Origin: JACOXT01 sp964372855
Lineage (GTDB): Bacteria; Patescibacteriota; Microgenomatia; Levybacterales; UBA12049
Direction of reading: 5' to 3'
NCBI GenBank assembly: GCA_964372855.1
Contig: CAYJRY010000032.1
Coordinates: 1-13,765, forward strand
DNA length: 13,765 nt
The translations under genes and the position numbers were made by a program. Every line of letters starts with the position of its first letter. Positions within the stretch are counted from its first letter, which is position 1. Positions 7,190-13,726 of this stretch are shown piece by piece. The notes under the pieces are model-generated. The model was given only the letters and a program-made list of their open reading frames with translations, searched no databases and was not told where the DNA came from.

Positions 7190-9411
7190 TAGGGCGCTAC
7201 TTCTTGCCATACTCTGGTTGTTTGTTTGACAAAGTCAGGATAGTTGACTATAAAATCAGGCCGCTCTACGAACTGAACAGAAGGGGTGTTAGAATTGTCA
7301 AGTCCACCTGTTCTTACATCTCTATTATTTTCAAATTGTCCTGCCCCAAATCCAGTTCTCATTAAAGCATTTGCCACAACTGTTCCTTCAACTACAAGCT
7401 GAGAACTATCACCAGAAGTATCTTTATCTACTGTGAAATTATTGTCTGCAGAATATAGTCCTTGTATGTTTGTAACTTCTTCTTCAACAGTAATGTTTCC
7501 AGAAGCAGAGATTATAAGAGTTGATCCTGGATCAACCTGGATATTAGTGTCTATTGTTAGATTACCATTAACAAGAATAATAATTTTTTTGTTTGACTCA
7601 AAAACATTATTATTCACATTTCTAAGATTAAGATTGCCATCTGCAATATAAACTCCGCTGGTGATAGTTTGTTGCAAATTGCAATTTCCTATTCCACCCC
7701 CACAGTGACTAGCCAGATTGTTTTGAATAATTCCTGAATTTTGGGCTGTTGAGAGTAAGAATCTGTAAGATGTTGAGACAAAATTACGTGAATCTTTGTA
7801 GACATCTTTTTTCCATAAAGTTCCTAAAGTTCCTTCAACAAGCCAACCTTTTAGACTTGTTTTGGCAGGCTCAGGAAATAAGTTTAATCCTGAAAAAATA
7901 ATTCCAGGCGTTCCGCCGCTACCGCTAATTGATGCAAAAGATCCATCAGGAATTTTATTGGAGGAAAATCCTGCGTCTATTCTCATATCTGATCCTTTTG
8001 ACTGGAACCATGGGGGAACTGAAGTTGGGGTAGGAGTAGGTGTTGGTGTACGGGTGGGGGTGGGTGTAGAGGAAGAAGGTCCGCAGGGAAGATCAAATGG
8101 ATCGGATTGTGCCCAAGGAGAGTAACCGCAAGAAGCGCTTGTTCTTTGTTGTATACAAGCCCTATAATCTGCCCCAATAAGTCCTGTATCTTCGATGATA
8201 TCTCTACATGTCCCTCCGGATGCACAACCAAACTCATCAGGATCGCCAAGTTCTGAATATACTCCAGTATTAAGATCATCGCACCCATTAAATGTAAAAG
8301 AACCTCGTACTGCAGCATGAACAAATATTCTGTATCGAGTAGCGCCTGGAACCGAATCCCATGTGATAGTTCTTGGATTAGTACAAGCTATGCTTCCTTC
8401 ATTTGGACGCGCATAATTACAAGATCCGAACGGCGTAGGAGTTGGAATAGGTCCTCCACCTCCTGGGGGAGTTGGGGTTGGTGTGCGTGTGGGGGTGGGT
8501 GTAGGTATTGGTCCTGTTGGAGTGGGAGTAGGAGCAACACAAACTGGTTGACCATTGCTTCGTACAATACAAACATTTGGAGAACACGAAGATGAAGAAG
8601 ACTCGCATAGTTCTGTAATGCCATTACAGAAATAAATCACTCTATTTGTTCCATCGCATTTATCTTTATATGTACCAGTTCTATCAATACATGTTTCAGC
8701 ATATCCCAGCCCGTCAGTATCTATAACATCGCACTCCCTTGGTGTTGGAGTGGGCGTTGGGAGGCATCCTGCGCATGGGGTTGGCGTGCGGGTAGGAGTA
8801 GGGGTACGGGTTGGGGTACTCGTAGGGGTGGGAGTAACTACGCATCTATTGTTATTGCTGGCACAATCACTTGGTAACCAATACCAATAAGTTTCACCCG
8901 CAGGACAACTAGCTGTTCCACTTCGACACCAATTACCAGTTATCGAAGGCGCACTAGTCCAGCCACATCCAGCGCCTCCAGTGCAGGCAGAACAACTAGT
9001 ATAGGAAGAACATGAAGGAGTTGGAGTAGCGGTAGGAGTACTCGTTGGGGTTGGGGTGGGAGTTCTGGTCGGAGTTGGGGTTGGGGGAGGAGGAGTCGGG
9101 GTTCTTGTGGGGGTAGGAGTGGGAGCATAGCAGCATCGAAATTCTTTGAGAGGTAAGGGACCACGAGTTCGCTCTTCACAAATGTCGTATCCTATCTCAA
9201 CACAGCACTCAGTTCCTGTAAACGTTCCAGATCCTGTACAGTCTCGCTTAAATAATGGAGAGGTGCACACTTGTAGGCTTGAATTTGTGGGCCACCAGCT
9301 TGTGCATGTTTGCGCATATGTTTTTGGAGCGAGAGATAAAAGAGAAATTATTAAAAAAGCGATGGTTAAGATGAAAATATATAAAGCCTTATGTTTGAGC
9401 AAAGAAAGCAT
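7189..9411 (-). CDS. Large secreted Cys-rich surface protein with Thr-Pro linkers and shared C-terminal domain
   Basis: The start is the ATG at 9411 (MLSLLKHKALYIF), just downstream of a good promoter; a TTG at 9450 is part of the -35 box. The 740-residue protein has a signal peptide (about residues 1-33, cleavage near KTYAQ). Four Cys-rich modules are separated by PTPTPTRTPTPT linkers. One module (CSSYTSCSACTGGAGCGW) resembles a PSI/plexin-type fold. Another (NPRTITWDSVPGATRYRIFV) looks like a fibronectin type III strand pattern with added cysteines. The C-terminal 260 residues match the downstream protein, with GSGGTPGIIFSG, VYIADGN, GNLTIDTNIQVDPGSTLI and FIVNYPDFVKQTTRVWQEVAP. Many paired cysteines suggest disulfides outside the cell. 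Thr-Pro linkers may be glycosylated. Such proteins are common in Microgenomates; a role in adhesion or host contact is inference. Confidence 0.9.
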   Translation of the reverse strand: MLSLLKHKALYIFILTIAFLIISLLSLAPKTYAQTCTSWWPTNSSLQVCTSPLFKRDCTGSGTFTGTECCVEIGYDICEERTRGPLPLKEFRCCYAPTPTPTRTPTPPPPTPTPTRTPTPTPTSTPTATPTPSCSSYTSCSACTGGAGCGWTSAPSITGNWCRSGTASCPAGETYWYWLPSDCASNNNRCVVTPTPTSTPTRTPTPTRTPTPCAGCLPTPTPTPRECDVIDTDGLGYAETCIDRTGTYKDKCDGTNRVIYFCNGITELCESSSSSCSPNVCIVRSNGQPVCVAPTPTPTGPIPTPTPTRTPTPTPPGGGGPIPTPTPFGSCNYARPNEGSIACTNPRTITWDSVPGATRYRIFVHAAVRGSFTFNGCDDLNTGVYSELGDPDEFGCASGGTCRDIIEDTGLIGADYRACIQQRTSASCGYSPWAQSDPFDLPCGPSSSTPTPTRTPTPTPTPTSVPPWFQSKGSDMRIDAGFSSNKIPDGSFASISGSGGTPGIIFSGLNLFPEPAKTSLKGWLVEGTLGTLWKKDVYKDSRNFVSTSYRFLLSTAQNSGIIQNNLASHCGGGIGNCNLQQTITSGVYIADGNLNLRNVNNNVFESNKKIIILVNGNLTIDTNIQVDPGSTLIISASGNITVEEEVTNIQGLYSADNNFTVDKDTSGDSSQLVVEGTVVANALMRTGFGAGQFENNRDVRTGGLDNSNTPSVQFVERPDFIVNYPDFVKQTTRVWQEVAP
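8010..9130 (-). repeat. Four Thr-Pro linker repeats, G-rich on the + strand
   Basis: Clusters near 8012-8071, 8428-8530, 8741-8832 and 9020-9130 encode alternating Thr-Pro with occasional Arg, Ser or Gly. On the + (template) strand they are runs of G with T. At 8777-8832 there are seven runs of three or four G with mostly short gaps, enough for G-quadruplex formation. Confidence 0.85.
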
Positions 9412-9420
9412 TATATGCTT

Positions 9421-9450
9421 ATAATAGAGATAAATACTCAAAGAAGTCAA
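9421..9450 (-). promoter_or_regulatory. Promoter of the large surface protein gene
   Basis: On the - strand TTGACT (9445-9450), 18 nt, then TATTAT (9421-9426), with the ATG 9 nt beyond. Both boxes match the sigma-70 consensus at 5 of 6 bases. The predicted transcription start is within about 2-3 nt of the ATG, so there is almost no leader, and no SD is present. Confidence 0.6.
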
Positions 9451-9455
9451 GAGGA

Positions 9456-10397
9456 TTACTCTGAAGTTGACAATACAATTAATCTTTGGGAGGAATCAGT
9501 ATGAAATTGGAGATTACCAGGTATTCTGCTGTTTGGATCCCAAAGACTGCCGTTGGCGCCCCCTTGAAGAAATCTGGATATGCTTACATCTTTCCTGGTA
9601 ATAAATAAACTTGTGCCTCTTTTAACAAGCAGACCTTTTTCCCAATCTCTTCCATTTGAATTTCCAGAACTTATTCTTGGAGCATCTACTTGAATATCAA
9701 GTATGCCGGAAGCCTCCGATGAAATTACTCCTTCCAGCCCAACATTGTAAAACCATAAGGTTCCATCTGGGCCCATAAATGTAATCTTTACTCCTACAGG
9801 AGGAGTAATGGATCCATTACTTTCGTAAGACATTACAAATACTCTTCCATCAATAGGCGCAATTGCTTCGCTACCTGCAGGAACATTAGGTGTTTCAAGA
9901 TAATTTCTGAGGCTTTCCCTTTTTGCCTTATTTACAACATCATCTGGAAAAAATATAGTATGCAACTCTTTTTTGGCAACAATCTTGTCTCCTTCTGGTA
10001 ATTTTAGATCAAATATAAAGATAGGATTTTCTTTTTCATCAAAAGAAGGCAGGGTATCTAATTCTGCCTGATCAATTGTTTTATTATTAGGGCCAATAGT
10101 TATAATATCTTTTCTGTTATCAGAGATAGTTGGAATTTGACCTATCTCATTATTTTTGCTAAAAGTCAGCTGAGTGTCTCCATTTTGAATATTTTCATCA
10201 ATCCCAGGAGTTTTTCCATTTCCGTCTCCAGAAATATCTCTGTGAACTGCCTGCTGAAGAATAGGAATACCTTCATACGCTGCCCATCCACCAATTGTTA
10301 TTATGCCAACCGTGGCAGCGCTTACAATAAGTAGTCTCTTTTTTGTACCATTTTTTCTGTCGGTATTTATCCGATGTGCCTCATGTTCTACTCTCAT
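9456..10397 (-). CDS. Single-TM anchored extracytoplasmic protein, unknown function
   Basis: This 313-residue protein has a short charged N-terminus, one TM helix at about residues 22-40 (LLIVSAATVGIITIGGWAA) and a large outer part. The outer part begins with an Asn/Asp/Gly-rich stretch (about 50-115). Then come beta-rich segments: LPEGDKIVAKKELHTIFFP, AGSEAIAPIDGRVFVMSY, VKITFMGPDGTLWFYNVG and GLLVKRGTSLFITRKD. The APIDGRV and VKRGTSL pieces recall beta-barrel domains such as LytM or biotinyl-like folds, but I see no zinc-binding His/Asp set, so no enzyme activity is proposed. The order of segments resembles the protein at 11404-12366. The gene lies 44 nt upstream of the large surface protein start on the same strand. 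No SD is seen before the ATG. Confidence 0.82.
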   Translation of the reverse strand: MRVEHEAHRINTDRKNGTKKRLLIVSAATVGIITIGGWAAYEGIPILQQAVHRDISGDGNGKTPGIDENIQNGDTQLTFSKNNEIGQIPTISDNRKDIITIGPNNKTIDQAELDTLPSFDEKENPIFIFDLKLPEGDKIVAKKELHTIFFPDDVVNKAKRESLRNYLETPNVPAGSEAIAPIDGRVFVMSYESNGSITPPVGVKITFMGPDGTLWFYNVGLEGVISSEASGILDIQVDAPRISSGNSNGRDWEKGLLVKRGTSLFITRKDVSISRFLQGGANGSLWDPNSRIPGNLQFHTDSSQRLIVLSTSE

Positions 10398-10482
10398 ATT
10401 TCAAATCAAGCACAATATTAGCATATATATGGGAGTAAATCAATAAGCTCAGACGTATTTATTTCAGTTGTTATCAACAAAT

Positions 10483-10551
10483 TGTCATTCTGAGGAAACT
10501 TTGTTGCCGTAAGAATCCCAATGAGATTTCTCTCTACGCTCGAAATGATAG
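10483..10551. repeat. MITE-like inverted-repeat element, copy 2
   Basis: The left end TGTCATTCTGAGG and inner AAGAATCCCAATG match, in reverse, the right half of the element at 338-435 (CATTGGGATTC and GAATGACA). The right end CGCTCGAAATGATAG is a decayed inverted copy of the left end. It lies in the 195-bp gap between two envelope genes, where I find no gene. Confidence 0.65.
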
Positions 10552-10592
10552 TTCCATTGGAAAGAACTGAATAGTTACACTCAGACTGCAGA

Positions 10593-11348
10593 CTATTTAA
10601 TTCCCGAATCTGCAAACTCTGTTATGCAGCTTTTGCGAGAATAAAGCAAATTATTTTCTTTATTGTATTCGCATAGGGACACTATGAAGACACTTTGGTT
10701 GTCTGCTGATAATATGGGGCCACTTATTGAAACCCCTCTTTTAATAGAGGAATTTTCTTCCCAGAAGATTTCGCAATATGTGCTTTCATAAAGAGATTTG
10801 CATGTCCACTCTCCTTGTTGTCTAGTCGAAAAGAATAAAGTTGAAATTTCTTTTGCAATTATAGGAGTGAGCGATATATTGTTCACTGCGTCATATGTAG
10901 AGGAAAAATATAAATAAGAAATATTTTTAGTATTAGGTGATATGGCCAAGGTAACATTCATAGATCCAATTTGGGATTCCCAACTTGCGCTAAAAGTGTT
11001 TTGTTCTTTGCTGTCTTCTTTAAGGTGTATTAGTGGTAAAGAGTTATAGACGGATGAGTTAAAGTTATCTGAAATGAATTTAGAAAAAATTTCTTCTGCT
11101 TCTTGGATAGAAAGAGCAGTTTTGGTAGGGGTCGTTTGAATTGGACCAGTCGATAGTGGCTCTTGTGAAGACATTCGGGGAAGCCAGGAGAAAGAAAGAA
11201 CGTTGAAATAGTTAAGAACCACTAATAAAAGTATTATTCCAATATAGACAATTAAAATCTTAGATAAGTTTACTTTTTTCCTATTGTTTTGGTATTGTAT
11301 TACTTCTAGTGGTTCTGTTGTTTGTTGCCCCCCTAAATTAGCATCCAT
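10593..11348 (-). CDS. Single-TM anchored extracytoplasmic protein, unknown function
   Basis: The start at 11348 (MDANLGGQQTTEPLEV) is chosen because a TTGACA-17-TACCAT promoter ends 6 nt before it; the longer reading from a TTG at 11387 begins upstream of that promoter and has no SD. The 251-residue protein has about 30 inner residues, one TM helix at about 31-48 (ILIVYIGIILLLVVLNYF), a Ser/Thr/Pro-rich stalk (about 55-75) and an outer domain. The outer domain has several Asn-X-Ser/Thr sites and four Cys (for example WTCKSLYESTYCEIF and FIVSLCEY), so disulfides are possible. I do not recognise the family. Same-strand neighbours on both sides are also membrane-anchored proteins, which points to an envelope cluster. 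Confidence 0.82.
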   Translation of the reverse strand: MDANLGGQQTTEPLEVIQYQNNRKKVNLSKILIVYIGIILLLVVLNYFNVLSFSWLPRMSSQEPLSTGPIQTTPTKTALSIQEAEEIFSKFISDNFNSSVYNSLPLIHLKEDSKEQNTFSASWESQIGSMNVTLAISPNTKNISYLYFSSTYDAVNNISLTPIIAKEISTLFFSTRQQGEWTCKSLYESTYCEIFWEENSSIKRGVSISGPILSADNQSVFIVSLCEYNKENNLLYSRKSCITEFADSGIK

Positions 11349-11354
11349 AAATTT

Positions 11355-11383
11355 ATGGTAGAGAATTAGGAGGTTGTTGTCAA
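11355..11383 (-). promoter_or_regulatory. Promoter giving a probable leaderless mRNA (gene ending at 10593)
   Basis: On the - strand TTGACA (11378-11383), exactly 17 nt, then TACCAT (11355-11360). The ATG at 11346-11348 begins 6 nt after the -10 box, so the transcription start expected 7 nt downstream falls on the A of the ATG. Confidence 0.65.
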
Positions 11384-11403
11384 GCAATGTTTAACTTTAA
11401 ATT

Positions 11404-12366
11404 CTATTTCCAAGATGCATTGTTGCCGTTAGTAGTGCGAAGAAAGTTTGTGTTCAGAGGAATAGGCGCTCGTGGATCTTGCTGTTGATAGCTTGATCTA
11501 ATAATGAATTGGCCTTTTTGATGAGGAAGAATCTGTCCTTTTCCGTCCCAATCTTGTAGAGCGGTTGTTAATTGCAATAAAGAATCACCAGATCTTATAG
11601 GCGTACCGTCTTCAAACACGGGGCTATGATTTCTAGGATAAGATCTCTTCGGAACTAAAAGACTTGCATATAGACCTTCTATAACTTGTTCGGAATCGTT
11701 TATGCCGGTAGCTTTATTCTTAAATATTACCTTTACCATTGTATATGCTGGTTTAAAACCTTCTAGAAGTTCCCCAGCAATAGCAATTGTAACTACACTT
11801 GCTTCATATATACCTTTATTGAAGTAAACCTTATATTCAGTTCCATCTGGAAGTCCTGATAAATACTTTAAGTTTTTTATTCCCACAAATTCATTTTTAT
11901 CAATAAATGGCGGCAGTATAGCATCGAATCTTTCATCCATTGCCAAATTAGGACTTTGATCTATTACGTTTTGACTAAAAGGGAAACCTACGGTAAAATA
12001 GCGAGTAGAGAGATCTAACATCTTATTGTTTTTCCATAGTTCCTCTTCTTCAGTTTCAGATATAAGAGTAAAGGAAGATTGATCTAATTTAATCGGAAAT
12101 CGATCATCCGATACGGAGTCTGTCACAGGATTTGTCGGATCTTCCTCTTGAGCAACATATATCCCAGCTCCAACACTTAATAAACCAACCAATGCTACTG
12201 GGACCCCTAATCTCATTAATTTATTTGGTTTTCTTTTTTGGGGTTCGCCGGGGCGGGGGATTAGTTTTTTCTCCTCATGAGGAGCTGGAGTTGGCTTTGT
12301 TGGAGCCTCCACACCTTGTTTTAAATGTTTTAAAGCAAATTGTGAGATATGTCTTTCGTGTCTCAT
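11404..12366 (-). CDS. Single-TM anchored extracytoplasmic protein with Pro/Lys-rich N-terminus, unknown function
   Basis: This 320-residue protein has an inner N-terminal part of about 50 residues, rich in Lys, Pro and His (TKPTPAPHEEKKLIPRPGEP). One TM helix follows at about 52-71 (RLGVPVALVGLLSVGAGIYV), then an outer domain of about 245 residues. Beta-like segments include YLSGLPDGTEYKVYFNKG, TMVKVIFKNKATG, VIEGLYASLLVPKRS and GTPIRSGDSLLQLTTA. The last two have rough counterparts in the 313-residue protein at 9456-10397, so distant paralogy is possible. No catalytic motif is recognised. The ATG at 12366 has no SD. A weak TTGATT-17-TATGGT pair lies upstream (about 12385-12415). Confidence 0.82.
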   Translation of the reverse strand: MRHERHISQFALKHLKQGVEAPTKPTPAPHEEKKLIPRPGEPQKRKPNKLMRLGVPVALVGLLSVGAGIYVAQEEDPTNPVTDSVSDDRFPIKLDQSSFTLISETEEEELWKNNKMLDLSTRYFTVGFPFSQNVIDQSPNLAMDERFDAILPPFIDKNEFVGIKNLKYLSGLPDGTEYKVYFNKGIYEASVVTIAIAGELLEGFKPAYTMVKVIFKNKATGINDSEQVIEGLYASLLVPKRSYPRNHSPVFEDGTPIRSGDSLLQLTTALQDWDGKGQILPHQKGQFIIRSSYQQQDPRAPIPLNTNFLRTTNGNNASWK

Positions 12367-12414
12367 AGTTTTTTATTTAGGCTTTCTGCACCATATCAAA
12401 TTTCTGATAATAAA

Positions 12415-12644
12415 TCAAGACTTATTTAAACACCTTTCTTTCCAATCCTGAGGCAAAGCATTACAAAGCTCATAAAATTCTTTAGAGCCTTTATGAAAGA
12501 AATATGTTAAGTAAATATGAGGCTTGGGAATAATAACTTGCTTGAGAATAAGGGTCGTCTACCCAAAATTATTGCCACTATTAGTAAGACTATTATCAAA
12601 GGGAGTTGAGTTTTTAAAGTAGATTTAGAAAGTGGTAATTTCAT
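12415..12644 (-). pseudogene. Frameshifted small single-TM protein, unknown function
   Basis: Two overlapping frames make one plausible protein. From ATG at 12644 the first gives MKLPLSKSTLKTQ, then a TM helix LPLIIVLLIVAIILG, and stops at 12507 (45 residues). In the second frame, open from 12558 to TGA at 12415-12417, the reading is QVIIPKPHIYLTYFFHKG, then KEFYELCNALPQDWKERC, which looks like real coding sequence. A one-base shift (-1) somewhere in 12507-12558 joins them into a protein of about 75 residues. A CAAGCAAG direct repeat lies in the overlap, a likely slip site. A strong promoter precedes the ATG, so the gene is, or recently was, expressed. The shift may be decay, a sequencing error or programmed. 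It lies 48 nt upstream of the next envelope gene. Confidence 0.6.
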
Positions 12645-12650
12645 ACTCCA

Positions 12651-12679
12651 ATGATACGTTAGATAAAATAGACTGTCAA
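12651..12679 (-). promoter_or_regulatory. Promoter giving a probable leaderless mRNA (frameshifted small gene)
   Basis: On the - strand TTGACA (12674-12679), exactly 17 nt, then TATCAT (12651-12656), 6 of 6 and 5 of 6 consensus matches. The ATG at 12642-12644 starts 6 nt after the -10 box, the same spacing as at 11355-11383. A GGAG lies within those 6 nt but is too close to serve as an SD. Confidence 0.7.
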
Positions 12680-12707
12680 GGCAAGTTTAGCAAAAATTAA
12701 ATATATT

Positions 12708-12719
12708 TGTGCTAGAATA
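12708..12719 (+). promoter_or_regulatory. Extended -10 promoter of the exonuclease gene
   Basis: TGTGCTAGAAT upstream of the ATG has a TGn extension and a TAGAAT -10 (5 of 6), 13 nt before the start at 12732. No good -35 is seen. The leader would be about 7 nt, without SD. It diverges from the promoter at 12651-12679. Confidence 0.45.
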
Positions 12720-12731
12720 ACACTAAAAGAA

Positions 12732-13670
12732 ATGAATAAATTGGTTCTTATTGATGGTAACGCTATTATTCATCGGGCATATCACGCATTGCCCCCCTTA
12801 ACTAACAAAAAAGGGGAGATAGTTAATGCGGTTTATGGATTTTTCTCTATGTTTCTTAAGATTCTTGAGGATCAAATACCAGATTATATAGTAGTTTGTT
12901 TTGATAAAGCTGCGCCAACTTTTAGACAAGAGTTGTTTGTGGGATATCAAGCTCACAGACCCAAAATCTCAGATGATTTGCCGCTTCAGTTTCAATTTAT
13001 TCATGAGATTTTAGAGAAAGCTAAGATTTGTATTTTTGAGGTCGATGGATATGAGGCAGATGATCTTATAGGAACGCTTGCTACTCAAGCAATGAAGTTT
13101 GAAGTTCGAAGTATAAAGTATGAAGTTCTTATTGTATCGGGAGATCGAGATTTACTGCAGCTTGTGAATTCACATGTCAAAATGCTCGCTCCTATTACAG
13201 GATTAACAAATATGCTTATATATGATTCCCAACTTGTTAAAGAAAAATTTGGCATTGAACCATCACAAATTGTTGATTACAAATCGCTTATTGGTGATGA
13301 ATCAGATAATTATCCTGGAGTATCAGGAATAGGCCCAAAAACTGCAGTAAATCTTCTTAATGAATTTAAGAGTCTTGAAAATATTTATAAAAATCTTGAG
13401 GGAATAAAAAAGAAAAATCCAAAACTTGCGCTAAAACTCGCAGAAGGCGCGGAATCTGCAGGACTTGCCAAAAAACTTGCAAAAATTGTCACAGAAGCAC
13501 CAATAAAACTGGATATAAAAAGATGTACTTTAACAAATCTAAACATAGAGGGTTTGAAGAAAGAATTTGCCATATTTGGATTTAAAAGCTTATTAAAAAG
13601 ATTAATAGGCGAAAAGAAAGAAGATGCAAACGATAAGAAGAAAAAGGCAAAACAGATGGAGCTCATATAA
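12732..13670 (+). CDS. Stand-alone 5'-3' exonuclease (PolA N-terminal domain family)
   Basis: This 312-residue protein matches the 5'-3' exonuclease/flap nuclease domain of DNA polymerase I, which removes RNA primers and flaps during replication and repair. The metal-binding acidic residues are visible: LIDGNA (D8), IVVCFDKAAPTFR, EVDGYEADDLIG (E108, D110, D111), VSGDRDLLQL (D138, D140) and LIGDESDNYPGVSGIGPKTA (D189, D192), the last being the helix-hairpin-helix (H3TH) DNA-binding part. The protein stops after the exonuclease domain with a Lys-rich tail (EKKEDANDKKKKAK); no proofreading or polymerase domain follows in frame, and only about 95 bp remain. Five 7-nt repeats at 13094-13128 encode an extra FEVRSIKYEV between the helix after EADD and the VLIVSGDRD strand. 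Small stand-alone versions are known in bacteria with reduced genomes. Confidence 0.93.
   Translation: MNKLVLIDGNAIIHRAYHALPPLTNKKGEIVNAVYGFFSMFLKILEDQIPDYIVVCFDKAAPTFRQELFVGYQAHRPKISDDLPLQFQFIHEILEKAKICIFEVDGYEADDLIGTLATQAMKFEVRSIKYEVLIVSGDRDLLQLVNSHVKMLAPITGLTNMLIYDSQLVKEKFGIEPSQIVDYKSLIGDESDNYPGVSGIGPKTAVNLLNEFKSLENIYKNLEGIKKKNPKLALKLAEGAESAGLAKKLAKIVTEAPIKLDIKRCTLTNLNIEGLKKEFAIFGFKSLLKRLIGEKKEDANDKKKKAKQMELI
13094..13128 (+). repeat. Degenerate heptanucleotide repeat inside the exonuclease gene
   Basis: Five 7-nt units in a row: GAAGTTT, GAAGTTC, GAAGTAT, AAAGTAT, GAAGTTC. The consensus GAAGTTC differs by one base from the GAAATTC units in the adenosyltransferase gene at 4294-4321. The encoded peptide is an insertion relative to usual family members. 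Confidence 0.75.
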
Positions 13671-13683
13671 AAAGTGCTAGGTA

Positions 13684-13708
13684 AAATGTATTACATTGTA
13701 ATACATTT
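13684..13708. promoter_or_regulatory. 25-bp palindrome, probable operator
   Basis: AAATGTATTACA, one central T, then TGTAATACATTT: perfect 12-bp arms. No T-run follows, so a terminator is unlikely. It lies 14 bp after the exonuclease stop and 18 bp before the ATG of the next gene, where a dimeric repressor could bind. The regulator is not identified. Confidence 0.65.
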
Positions 13709-13726
13709 GATTTGACAGTAATTTTT

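Noticed and set aside
8010..9130. CRISPR-like or tandem-repeat array
   Set aside because: The repeats are irregular, have no spacers and encode Thr-Pro linkers in an otherwise intact gene.
7433..9424. Several + strand and - strand frames of 60-113 codons inside the surface-protein gene
   Set aside because: They are out-of-frame shadows caused by the biased Thr-Pro codons; none has a start signal or family features.
9412..9450. TTG start at 9450 for the large surface protein
   Set aside because: The TTG is the first half of the -35 box, no SD is present, and the signal peptide begins properly at 9411.
10418..10615. 65-codon frame on the - strand
   Set aside because: It runs across the inverted-repeat element and overlaps the end of the 251-residue gene. 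It has no SD or promoter and no protein-like features.
13684..13708. Palindrome as the exonuclease gene terminator
   Set aside because: The stem is AT-rich and has no following T-run; an operator is the better reading.
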